A stretch of 7,788 nucleotides of DNA from Methanobacteriota archaeon (GTDB lineage: Archaea > Halobacteriota > Syntropharchaeia > DAOWMC01): positions 1 to 7,788 of the forward strand of contig DAOWMC010000046.1 of assembly GCA_030643285.1 (NCBI GenBank). The letters run 5' to 3'. The notes beneath the pieces were generated by a model. It was not told where the DNA came from. It saw only the letters and a list, made by a program, of their open reading frames with translations, and did no database searches. This document shows, in pieces, positions 1 to 6,056 of the stretch (the first letter of the stretch is position 1; each line of letters starts with the position of its first letter). A program made the translations under genes and the position numbers.

Positions 1-1576
1 CAAAGTCAAATAGTTCTTTTTGTGAGTTTATACGGCCAAAATTTGGTTCTATTTTCATATTAACCGAATTCTGGAGTATCCTCATCTTTCTGTACATTTT
101 ATCTTCTTTATTTTTACTAACCCAGTAGTAAACTTCATCTTTGGTGTCTTTAGCGATTAAAACAATAATTTTTCCAAACCTTCTCCTTCCTGTTCTTCCC
201 TTTCGCTGAATATTTCTTATTGCAGATGGTACTGGCTCGTAAAATAGCACAAGATCGGTTGAAGGGATATCCAATCCCTCTTCTGCCACCGAAGTTGCAA
301 CCATAACATTGTATTCCCCTTTTTTGAATTTTTCTATTAGTTCTACCTGTTTTTTCTGTGTTAACCCTTTATCTTCGTATTTACTTGCCTGACCGATGAA
401 TTTTATTGCCCTTATTCCTTCTGCATCCTTCAAGGAGTCCGTTACCATCTCTGCCGTATCTCTAAAGTTTGTAAAGACGATTATTTTTGAATTTGGTTTT
501 TCCCCGATCTGTTTTATAAGAATATTTTTTACCATTGCCAGTTTGGGATGCTCCTGGCATGTATCAAGCAGATCCATCGTTTTTATTATGTTTGGCTCCG
601 AAAGCAATCTTTTTGAAGCTTTACTCCCTTCTTTGGAATTTGCCTCATTTTTAAGACGCTTAAAATATTTTTTAAGTGCCAGAACACCTTGAGTCTCAAT
701 TAAATCGATAGCATGTTTAAGTTTAAAGATCTCAGCTTCCAAGGATACTGCCCTGAAATTTCGGGGAAGTTTCTGGCGATTCAATAACATCTGTGTCCTT
801 TTTTGAAGGTCCAAAAGCTCTCTTTTTGATATGTCACGTTTTGAAGGTAAAAACCCTAACTTGTACAACCTGGTTAGACGATCTGATAAAACCTCACCCA
901 TCAAATTTTTAAGGTGTGAAATATCTTTTGGAACTTCAATAGATCTCCATTCAACCTTCTTTTCATGAACATAAGGTGAAACATCCTCATCTTCCTCTGT
1001 CTTAATCTCAACCGAATCAATGTAAAGATTCTGGCAAATTTCTAATATCTTTTCAGTTTCACTTCCAGGGGACGCAGTCATACCCAGAGCCAGAGGATCT
1101 TTTGCCTGCTCCTGATACTTTTCCGCTATATACACATAGGCATAATTTCCAACTGCCCTGTGACACTCGTCAAATGTAACGTGTGAGACATCCTCAAAAC
1201 TAATTTTACGATTCAATATGTCATTTTCGATTACCTGTGGAGTTGAGACAATTATACGGGATTTTTCCCATAGGACTTTACGTTTTGGTGGTGGAATTTC
1301 ACCTGTGAATACTCGGATTTCATCCGGGTTCAGGTTCAAAGAAGCCCTAAGAAAGGAGGCATGCTGCTCAACAAGTGGTTTTGTGGGTGCAAGCATTAAG
1401 ATTTTTCCATTTTTAAGGCGCTCTGCAATCACCAAAAGAGCAATCACCGTTTTTCCCATCCCTGTTGGTAATACAATCAGTGATGAGTTCTTCAAAGCCG
1501 AATTTGCTAAATTAACCTGATAAGATCGTTTTTCTATAGTGCCTAATTTTATTAAAGGATGAGAGATAAACTCCAT
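1..1576 (-). CDS. hef: Hef-type DNA helicase/nuclease, helicase part (C-terminus cut by window edge)
   Basis: Superfamily 2 helicase that in archaea remodels stalled forks and branched DNA; full-length Hef joins this helicase to an XPF/ERCC4 nuclease and (HhH)2 domain. Starting at ATG 1576, 525 codons are open to the window edge with no stop. Motifs in order: Q-like RSYQ (17-20), Walker A LPTGMGKT (36-43), Ia APTKPLVEQH (63-72), DECH box (136-139), TASPG (167-171), a Lys/Arg-rich helical insert around 205-330 as expected for the Hef/FANCM thumb-like domain, IIVFTN (365-370), VATSVAEEGLDIP (426-438) and QRKGRTGR (457-464), then the Hef-like tail KDEVYYW. Hef of Pyrococcus is about 760 residues, so the edge falls close to where the nuclease should begin; whether it is fused here cannot be seen. 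The box is DECH rather than DEAH, which I regard as normal lineage variation. The only Shine-Dalgarno-like sequence is a weak TTAGGCG just before the ATG. It is divergent from the PAC2 gene. Identity is secure. Confidence 0.93.
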   Translation of the reverse strand, partial: MEFISHPLIKLGTIEKRSYQVNLANSALKNSSLIVLPTGMGKTVIALLVIAERLKNGKILMLAPTKPLVEQHASFLRASLNLNPDEIRVFTGEIPPPKRKVLWEKSRIIVSTPQVIENDILNRKISFEDVSHVTFDECHRAVGNYAYVYIAEKYQEQAKDPLALGMTASPGSETEKILEICQNLYIDSVEIKTEEDEDVSPYVHEKKVEWRSIEVPKDISHLKNLMGEVLSDRLTRLYKLGFLPSKRDISKRELLDLQKRTQMLLNRQKLPRNFRAVSLEAEIFKLKHAIDLIETQGVLALKKYFKRLKNEANSKEGSKASKRLLSEPNIIKTMDLLDTCQEHPKLAMVKNILIKQIGEKPNSKIIVFTNFRDTAEMVTDSLKDAEGIRAIKFIGQASKYEDKGLTQKKQVELIEKFKKGEYNVMVATSVAEEGLDIPSTDLVLFYEPVPSAIRNIQRKGRTGRRRFGKIIVLIAKDTKDEVYYWVSKNKEDKMYRKMRILQNSVNMKIEPNFGRINSQKELFDF

Positions 1577-1615
1577 TACGCCTAAATGTGTAATCAAAAC
1601 ATAAATAAATGTGGG

Positions 1616-1624
1616 TATATATAA
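1616..1624. promoter_or_regulatory. TATA box between divergent hef and PAC2 genes
   Basis: TATATATAA lies in the 71-nt gap between the two divergent starts. On the plus strand its centre is about 28 nt before ATG 1648, so an archaeal start site 24-27 nt downstream would give a leaderless or nearly leaderless PAC2 mRNA. The core TATATATA is palindromic, so the same element read on the minus strand would start the hef transcript near 1594 with a leader of about 18 nt. A second A/T-rich element, AAATAAAT (1603-1610), could serve either gene instead. Positions are read directly; promoter function is inferred. Confidence 0.5.
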
Positions 1625-1647
1625 CTTGATCTAGTGTTAGAGGATAG

Positions 1648-2409
1648 ATGATGGAAATAAAAATGACCGATATTGTAACAAGCGTGGAAATATTTGAAAA
1701 GCCAGAGCTAAATAACCCTGTAATGATTTGCGGGTTGCCTGGCATAGGGGGTGTAGGAAAGTTGATCGCCGATTATCTGGCAATCGAACTTGGTGGGAAA
1801 CTATTTTGCCAGATTCACTCAAACACATTTCCGCCTCAAATTTTAATAAACAACAGGGAACCCGAATTGATGAAAAATGATCTTTACTATACAAAAGACC
1901 CGGATCTTCTTATTTTGTGTGGAAACGCACAGCCAGTGGATTGTTTGGGGATGTATCAGGTCGGAGAAGAGATTATAGAGATCGGAAAAGAATTGAAGGT
2001 AAGCAAGATTATTACATTGGCAGCATACGTTAGCGGGTACCAAGGTAAAAAACCCAGGGTGTTTAGAGCTGCAACCGATCCGGATGTAATTGAAGAGCTG
2101 GGCAGGCTCGGGGTAGTTAAGATGCATGATGGTTCCATAAGCGGTCTTAATGGATTGTTACTGGGGTTATGCAAACGATATGATATGGATGGGATATGTT
2201 TACTTGGTGAGACCTCAGGGCAGGAGTTAAGCGATCTGAAAGCCGCCAGAGCAGTTATAAAGATATTAAATAAGATGTTAAAAGTGGATGTGGGCCTGAA
2301 AGGAATAGAGCAGGCAGATCAGATAAAGGAAGATCTCATCAGGGAAGCTCAAACTTACCAAAAACCCAAAGAGGATGATGATGAAGGCTATTTGATGCAA
2401 TACGGTTAA
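1648..2409 (+). CDS. PAC2-family proteasome assembly chaperone (PbaA/PbaB-like)
   Basis: Cytoplasmic protein of the PAC2 family (COG2047, archaeal PbaA/PbaB), homologous to the eukaryotic PAC1-PAC2 chaperones that help assemble the 20S proteasome. Visible hallmarks: N-terminal beta-strand then the glycine-rich turn GLPGIGGVGK (about 29-38), a central PELMKNDLYY segment, LLILCGNAQP (about 87-96), LAAYVSGYQGKKPRVFRAATD (about 124-144, shown in part), and SGLNGLLLGL with LLGETSG (about 165-190). The C-terminal tail is acidic (EDDDEG) and ends LMQYG, with tyrosine in the penultimate position, resembling the HbYX tails that dock on the proteasome alpha ring, although the usual hydrophobic residue before Tyr is Gln here. 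ATG occurs at 1648 and 1651; GAGG at 1640-1643 is spaced better for 1651 (7 nt) than 1648 (4 nt). It is the first gene of a tight pair with the nuclease gene. Family assignment is firm; PbaA versus PbaB is not resolved. Confidence 0.88.
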   Translation: MMEIKMTDIVTSVEIFEKPELNNPVMICGLPGIGGVGKLIADYLAIELGGKLFCQIHSNTFPPQILINNREPELMKNDLYYTKDPDLLILCGNAQPVDCLGMYQVGEEIIEIGKELKVSKIITLAAYVSGYQGKKPRVFRAATDPDVIEELGRLGVVKMHDGSISGLNGLLLGLCKRYDMDGICLLGETSGQELSDLKAARAVIKILNKMLKVDVGLKGIEQADQIKEDLIREAQTYQKPKEDDDEGYLMQYG

Positions 2410-2424
2410 TTTAACCTTATCAAG

Positions 2425-3684
2425 TTGATTATTAGGAAAGGAGGAGGAAAGAGAATTAATATTGAATTTTTAGGAGGATGTAAAGAAGTTGGTCGATCCG
2501 CTGTACTGGTGGACGACGTACTTTTGGATTACGGTATGAAACCGTCGAACCCACCGCAGTTTCCAATAAATGGAATCCGGCCAAAATCAATTATTGTATC
2601 TCATGCCCATATCGATCATTCCGGGACCGTCGCTAATTTGATGGATGTGAATCCAGAAATTTATATGACTTCCCCAACACGGGATCTGGCATATTTTCTT
2701 GGTAAAGATACGATTAAAATAAGCAGAAGTCAGGGCATCATGCCTTTTGAGGATAGAGACCTGAGAAGGTTTATGGAAAAGACAACGGCTATGCCTTATA
2801 ATAAGGAGTTTTACACATCGGAATATGCCGTTAAACTGTTTGATGCAGGACACATCCCTGGAAGTTCCTGCATTTACCTTAATGGTGAAAAAAGCGTATT
2901 CTATACAGGTGATATCAACACAAGGGACACAAGGTTGTTGAAAAAAGCCGATCACAATTATCCCAAAACAGATGTACTCATCATAGAAAGCACCTATTTT
3001 GGAAAAAACCATCCGGATAGGTCTGAACTTGAAAAAAAGTTCGTCGAGTCTGTTTCGGAGACGCTTGATTGTGGAGGAAATGTAATTATCCCCTGTTTTG
3101 CAGTTGGTAGAACCCAGGAAATCGTAATGATACTTCATGCCTATGGACTTACACCATATGTGGATGGTATGGGTGTGGATGTCTTGGACATTTTTATGAG
3201 ATACCCGTCTTTTCTAAGAGATGAAAAAAAATTGGAAGAAGCCTTTAATAACGTGATTTTTGTAAATTCAAGGAGGAGGGCAGAAGTCGTGTCCGAGCCA
3301 TCCATCGTTGTCACAACTGCCGGAATGCTAAATGGTGGGCCTGCACTCTACTATTTAGGTAAAAAATATGATGATCCGAAAAGCAGGGTCCTTTTGACAG
3401 GTTATCAAGTTGAGGATACAAATGGAAGCAAGGCGATTAACTATCGCTATGTCGAAGCCCGTGGTAGAATACTCAATTTAAAAGCAAAGGTCGAGCAGTA
3501 TGATTTTTCAGCTCACACAGACGATTCGGGTCTTAAAAAGATTGTATCCGAATTTGTTAAACGTGGGACAGAACATGTATTTACGATTCATGGCGAAAAA
3601 ACAAAAGAGTTCGCCAAGTGGATAAGCGATAACTGCGGATGTACTGCATACGCACCGGTGAATGGAGATGAAATTATTTTTTAG
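2425..3684 (+). CDS. beta-CASP metallo-beta-lactamase ribonuclease, aCPSF2-like (COG1236)
   Basis: RNA-processing nuclease of the CPSF73/Ysh1 type, cytoplasmic, expected to bind two zinc ions and act as endo- and/or 5'-3' exoribonuclease. Numbered from TTG 2425: motif 2 HAHIDH (60-65), motif 3 His143 (DAGHIPGSS), motif 4 Asp163 (YTGDIN), beta-CASP motif A Glu188 (IIESTY), motif B His364 (DFSAHTDD), motif C His389 (TIHGE). All catalytic residues are present. At about 410-419 residues and with no N-terminal KH domains it fits aCPSF2 rather than aCPSF1; an aRNase J identity is less likely. The start is uncertain: TTG 2425 is the only conventional start, but no ribosome site precedes it and its first ten residues (KGGGK region) are just the translation of a strong AAAGGAGGAGG. 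Conserved sequence begins at NIEFLGGCKEVGRS, pointing to initiation at ATT 2455. It lies 15 nt after the PAC2 stop, so co-transcription is likely. Confidence 0.9.
   Translation: MIIRKGGGKRINIEFLGGCKEVGRSAVLVDDVLLDYGMKPSNPPQFPINGIRPKSIIVSHAHIDHSGTVANLMDVNPEIYMTSPTRDLAYFLGKDTIKISRSQGIMPFEDRDLRRFMEKTTAMPYNKEFYTSEYAVKLFDAGHIPGSSCIYLNGEKSVFYTGDINTRDTRLLKKADHNYPKTDVLIIESTYFGKNHPDRSELEKKFVESVSETLDCGGNVIIPCFAVGRTQEIVMILHAYGLTPYVDGMGVDVLDIFMRYPSFLRDEKKLEEAFNNVIFVNSRRRAEVVSEPSIVVTTAGMLNGGPALYYLGKKYDDPKSRVLLTGYQVEDTNGSKAINYRYVEARGRILNLKAKVEQYDFSAHTDDSGLKKIVSEFVKRGTEHVFTIHGEKTKEFAKWISDNCGCTAYAPVNGDEIIF
2437..2447 (+). promoter_or_regulatory. Strong Shine-Dalgarno site inside the annotated 5' end of the nuclease gene
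   Basis: AAAGGAGGAGG contains GGAGG complementary to the archaeal 16S rRNA tail. It lies downstream of the TTG at 2425 and 7 nt before ATT at 2455 (GGAGG 2443-2447), where the family-conserved sequence starts. No ATG, GTG or TTG lies in frame at a usable distance after it. This site is the main reason to doubt the TTG start and to consider AUU initiation. Confidence 0.6.
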
Positions 3685-3689
3685 TTATA

Positions 3690-3707
3690 GGTAGTGGTAG
3701 TGGTAGA
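3690..3707. repeat. Three-copy GGTAGT hexamer tandem repeat
   Basis: GGTAGT, GGTAGT and GGTAGA follow each other just after the nuclease stop codon. It is a short low-complexity tract in the convergent gap; no function is assigned. Confidence 0.6.
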
Positions 3708-3713
3708 TTAGAG

Positions 3714-3732
3714 AAAAAAAACGGTAAGCCGT
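3714..3732 (-). terminator. Hairpin plus U-tract terminator downstream of moaC
   Basis: Read on the minus strand, ACGG-CTTA-CCGT forms a 4-bp stem with a 4-nt loop and runs directly into a tract of 8 T (the last stem base included). It begins 16 nt after the moaC stop. Archaeal RNA polymerase terminates on U-tracts with or without a hairpin, so this is a reasonable moaC terminator. Confidence 0.55.
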
Positions 3733-3747
3733 AAAATGGCCGTAAAG

Positions 3748-4206
3748 CTATCCCTTTTGCTTTTTTAATACGCTTATCTTGCAAATTTCTGTGTCCGGGT
3801 AGTTTCCACCCTCATCCTTTTCTGCTGACTTGACCATATCCCATATTGTCAAAAGGGCGGTACTTACACCCATAAGTGCATCCATCTCAACACCTGTCTT
3901 TCCAAAAGATTTAACCTCCAAAGTTACTTCTATTACCTCATCAAAAACATTAAAATCAACATCTATTCCGGTTATTGGAATCTGGTGGCACATCGGGATT
4001 ATCTCGGAAGTCTTCTTCACAGCCATGATTGCCGCTAATCTTGCACATTCTAAAACGTTTCCCTTTTCTATTTTACCATCTTTTATGGCTTTAATTGTAT
4101 TTTTACGTAATTTTATATTCCCCTGAGCTATTGCACTTCTTGAAACATCTTTCTTTTCTGTAACGTCAACCATTTTAAGTTTTCCATCTTTTATGTGTGA
4201 AAACAT
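3748..4206 (-). CDS. moaC: Cyclic pyranopterin monophosphate synthase MoaC
   Basis: Cytoplasmic enzyme that converts the 3',8-cyclo-GTP product of MoaA into cyclic pyranopterin monophosphate in molybdenum/tungsten cofactor synthesis. The 152-residue length is normal. Visible family motifs: KMVDVTEKKDVSRSAIAQG near the N-terminus (11-29), KGNVLECARLAAIMAVKKT (48-66), IPMCHQIP with His74 (70-77), GVEMDAL with Glu107 (105-111), and TIWDMVKS with Asp123 and Lys126 (120-127), which correspond to the Asp/Lys pair of the bacterial active site. The start at ATG 4206 is supported by AGAGG six nt upstream and by the short FSHIKDGK lead-in typical of archaeal MoaC; ATG at codon 12 would cut it off. No other moa gene is in the window, so it stands alone as a single-gene unit, with its own hairpin/U-tract terminator. 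In an anaerobic archaeon the cofactor would typically serve tungsten or molybdenum enzymes such as formylmethanofuran dehydrogenase; that link is inference. Confidence 0.96.
   Translation of the reverse strand: MFSHIKDGKLKMVDVTEKKDVSRSAIAQGNIKLRKNTIKAIKDGKIEKGNVLECARLAAIMAVKKTSEIIPMCHQIPITGIDVDFNVFDEVIEVTLEVKSFGKTGVEMDALMGVSTALLTIWDMVKSAEKDEGGNYPDTEICKISVLKKQKG
3754..3766 (+). terminator. Possible T-rich terminator for the PAC2-nuclease unit
   Basis: TTTTGCTTTTTT on the plus strand lies about 70 nt after the nuclease stop codon and overlaps the 3' end of the convergent moaC gene. It is the first good T-tract after that stop. There is no convincing stem. It is a weak call based on the known T-tract dependence of archaeal termination. 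Confidence 0.3.
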
Positions 4207-4467
4207 TATGTGCCTCTTATACTTTATAATGGGGTTAATTCACGGAATTTTGCTTATTATGTTTGATCTGATTTGACATGAAGTTTTTTAATGGTGTGTT
4301 TTTAAAAGTAGACTGGTTTACGCAAAGGGTTTAACTCAACATAGGTTCATATGACCCACCACCTTATCAACATCCATCATTATCAATCCTCAGCTTTTCG
4401 TATTCCGCTATAATCCCGATATACTCCCCCAGCAGATATTCCATAAAAATGCTTACGCATCCAGTCT

Positions 4468-4590
4468 TTACGAGTTTGATAAATCAAGATAGAGGTCTAT
4501 TCTTTCTTCTGTTGGGTTCAGTTCTATGCCCTTCACAAACCATGGAGGGTGTATTCCCGGAGTGATCTGCATAAGTTTTTTGTCATTCAT
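4468..4590 (-). pseudogene. ISL3-like transposase N-terminal remnant
   Basis: A 40-codon open stretch starting at ATG 4590 reads MNDKKLMQITPGIHPPWFV and continues KGIELNPTEERIDLYLDL, then stops after SNS. The pattern (short N-terminus, PPW-V, then a strand-turn-strand ending in YLD) matches the beginning of ISL3-family transposases, in which a CPxCG zinc-ribbon segment normally follows within about ten residues. Here the reading frame ends before any cysteine pair, and no catalytic DDE region or terminal inverted repeats are visible. There is no ribosome site. I take it as a truncated relic. The family match rests on remembered pattern, not on a search, so it is moderate only. A tiny intact gene is the less likely alternative. 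Confidence 0.5.
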
Positions 4591-4649
4591 TGGTTTGGAT
4601 GGGTGAGGGGTGTGGTTAAAGTTACCCATACAATCTTGTGGAGATCCTC

Positions 4650-4676
4650 AAAAATTAATGTCTTTTACTATAGACA
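4650..4676 (-). terminator. Possible terminator after the Ig-like protein gene
   Basis: On the minus strand TGTCT and AGACA form a 5-bp stem around an 8-nt A/T-rich loop, followed by TTAATTTTT. It starts 18 nt after the stop codon at 4694 of the upstream gene. The stem is weak, so this is a tentative call. Confidence 0.35.
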
Positions 4677-4693
4677 CATATGGATTGTGAATG

Positions 4694-5992
4694 TCAAAAG
4701 GTAATTTTATAAAATAAAAAGGAATGTAATCTTCCAAAAAAGGATGTCACATCCTTAGAAGACCTATCCACGACCATTTTAGAAATCGCTGATATTCTTT
4801 CAACCATTCCATCATTCTCGTAATCTACTGTTATTTCGTAAAGATACGATCCTTTTTTATCGGCGTTAAAGGTAAAGACTGCAGGTACTGTTTTTCCTGG
4901 TTTTATCTTTCCAATAAAAACACTTGATTCACCCTCAAAGGGAAGATCCACACTTACTTTTACGAAATCCGCATCATCTGTTCCACTGTTTTTTATTTTT
5001 ATTACCAGCGTTACAGGGTCCCCTTCTTCTATATTGGATGGATCATATGATATCGACACTATACTGATCTTTGGCTCGCCTCTGATCCGAACCTCTACGG
5101 TTTCGGTTTGCTTTTTAGAAATGCCATTTTCATCACTGTATTGTATATCAATTGGTATTGAATATAATCCGAGTTCGGCATTTTTATTAGACATAAAATC
5201 GGCATGTATCACATGGTTTTCTTCTGGCCCAATCCCTTTTGTATAAAAATTATCCGGACCTATAGGGGAAAAGGGAGATTGATAGTCAGAACGTAAATTT
5301 ACCGTTACGTTATTTGCATTACCCAACCCCCTATTTTTTAGCTTCAATGTAACATTGAATCTGTCACCAGGTTTTATTGTATTTAAAAGTTCATTTTCAA
5401 TCTCTAATTCAGGCTCTTTTACCGTGACTATCTCAGTATTTACATTTACCAAAATTGGGTATCTAACCATTCTAACGGATTTGGAATTGGTATCCACCGC
5501 ATCTATCTGAACTTCAGGAAAGTATAAACCTTCTTTATCCGGTGCAGTAAACTTAAATGGGACTGTAATATTTGAAACCGATTCTAAAATACCAATGTAA
5601 CCGTAATTATCGTTTGAAAAATTCAGATCTTTGGAGTATATGGTAACTTCATTAACCTTTACACTGCCACCACCGGTATTTTTGATTGTAACTGAAATGA
5701 TTCCCGTGCCATTTGGCATGAGGACTTCTGGGGTCAGATGATAACCAGATATCATGACTGTTCCTTCGCCCAGAGAAAACGGTATTTCAGTATCATATTG
5801 TTTTTCATTTCCATCGTTTACTGTTTGGCCGTTAATATCAATATCATCTATTGCCGAACCAAACATGAATAAATCATCAAAAAAAGACGCTGCTGTAGCA
5901 GGTATACTAACAAACAAAATCAAACACATAAGGATTTGAAGTGATAATTTAAATGCAGACTTAACTTCAATTTTATTATTTTTTATCCCCAT
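4694..5992 (-). CDS. Secreted Ig-like (CARDB/NEW3-type, COG1361-like) surface protein
   Basis: Predicted exported protein of 432 residues. Residues 1-10 are basic/polar, 11-30 form a hydrophobic signal segment, and IPATAA offers a signal-peptidase site near 34-35. Three tandem Ig-like beta-sandwich modules follow, at roughly 78-188, 195-302 and 307-408; each opens with the L-PG/EGD-turn and carries a (V/L)xIKNxG strand (SVTIKNTGGG, TLKLKNRGLG, VIKIKNSGTD), as in COG1361/CARDB proteins of methanogens. Five N-glycosylation sequons are visible (N94, N124, N141, N213, N228), consistent with an extracytoplasmic location. Proteins of this type often end in a C-terminal membrane anchor; here the third module is followed only by about 24 residues ending FLFYKITF, with no clear anchor. 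It follows the ABC ATPase gene by 64 nt on the same strand, suggesting a partner or substrate of that transporter, but TATA-like sequences before it allow separate expression. No SD precedes the ATG. Molecular function is unknown. Confidence 0.82.
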   Translation of the reverse strand: MGIKNNKIEVKSAFKLSLQILMCLILFVSIPATAASFFDDLFMFGSAIDDIDINGQTVNDGNEKQYDTEIPFSLGEGTVMISGYHLTPEVLMPNGTGIISVTIKNTGGGSVKVNEVTIYSKDLNFSNDNYGYIGILESVSNITVPFKFTAPDKEGLYFPEVQIDAVDTNSKSVRMVRYPILVNVNTEIVTVKEPELEIENELLNTIKPGDRFNVTLKLKNRGLGNANNVTVNLRSDYQSPFSPIGPDNFYTKGIGPEENHVIHADFMSNKNAELGLYSIPIDIQYSDENGISKKQTETVEVRIRGEPKISIVSISYDPSNIEEGDPVTLVIKIKNSGTDDADFVKVSVDLPFEGESSVFIGKIKPGKTVPAVFTFNADKKGSYLYEITVDYENDGMVERISAISKMVVDRSSKDVTSFFGRLHSFLFYKITF

Positions 5993-6010
5993 AACATATC
6001 ATTTTAGCAT

Positions 6011-6031
6011 TTAATATACCATAAATATATC
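6011..6031 (-). promoter_or_regulatory. TATA-like elements before the Ig-like protein gene
   Basis: On the minus strand GATATATTTAT (6031-6021) and GGTATATTAA (6020-6011) lie in the 64-nt gap after the ATPase gene. A start site about 25 nt downstream of their centres would fall about 8 nt before, or at, ATG 5992, giving a leaderless or very short leader transcript. That agrees with the absence of a Shine-Dalgarno sequence. Inferred from spacing only. Confidence 0.4.
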
Positions 6032-6056
6032 GAAATTATCCAATGGATTGTATGGA

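Larger units (their letters stand above)
4207..4693. other. 487-nt stretch without an intact gene; decayed coding scraps
   Basis: Between the starts/ends of moaC and the Ig-like protein gene there is no intact gene, tRNA or repeat array that I can see. The right part holds the transposase relic at 4468-4590. The left part, about 4330-4467, contains short minus-strand open stretches with coding-like composition: one of about 28 codons just left of the relic (WMRKHFYGISAGG...) and an overlapping one opening with MEYLLGEYIGIIAEYEKLR at about 4442. Neither is recognised; both end quickly. The part next to moaC (4207-4320) probably holds the moaC promoter, with A/T-rich candidates such as CATAATAA near 4254-4262 on the minus strand, but none is strong. 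The overall impression is a junkyard left by mobile-element decay. Confidence 0.5.

Noticed and set aside
1218..1520. Plus-strand open frame of 100 codons opposite hef (also 396-692)
   Set aside because: Both lie inside the continuous minus-strand helicase frame with motifs I to VI; their translations look like antisense shadows.
136..1576. DECH instead of DEAH in the helicase as a sign of lost activity
   Set aside because: The Asp-Glu pair that coordinates magnesium and activates water is kept, and all other motifs are intact; Ala to Cys at the third position is seen as natural variation in this family.
2587..3138. 183-codon minus-strand open frame opposite the nuclease gene
   Set aside because: It is antisense to an excellent beta-CASP coding region with all catalytic motifs; its translation has no recognisable domain and no ribosome site.
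4694..4770. Frameshift that would restore a membrane anchor to the Ig-like protein
   Set aside because: Both alternative frames over the T-rich end were read; neither gives a full hydrophobic anchor, so a simple one-base error does not explain the ending.
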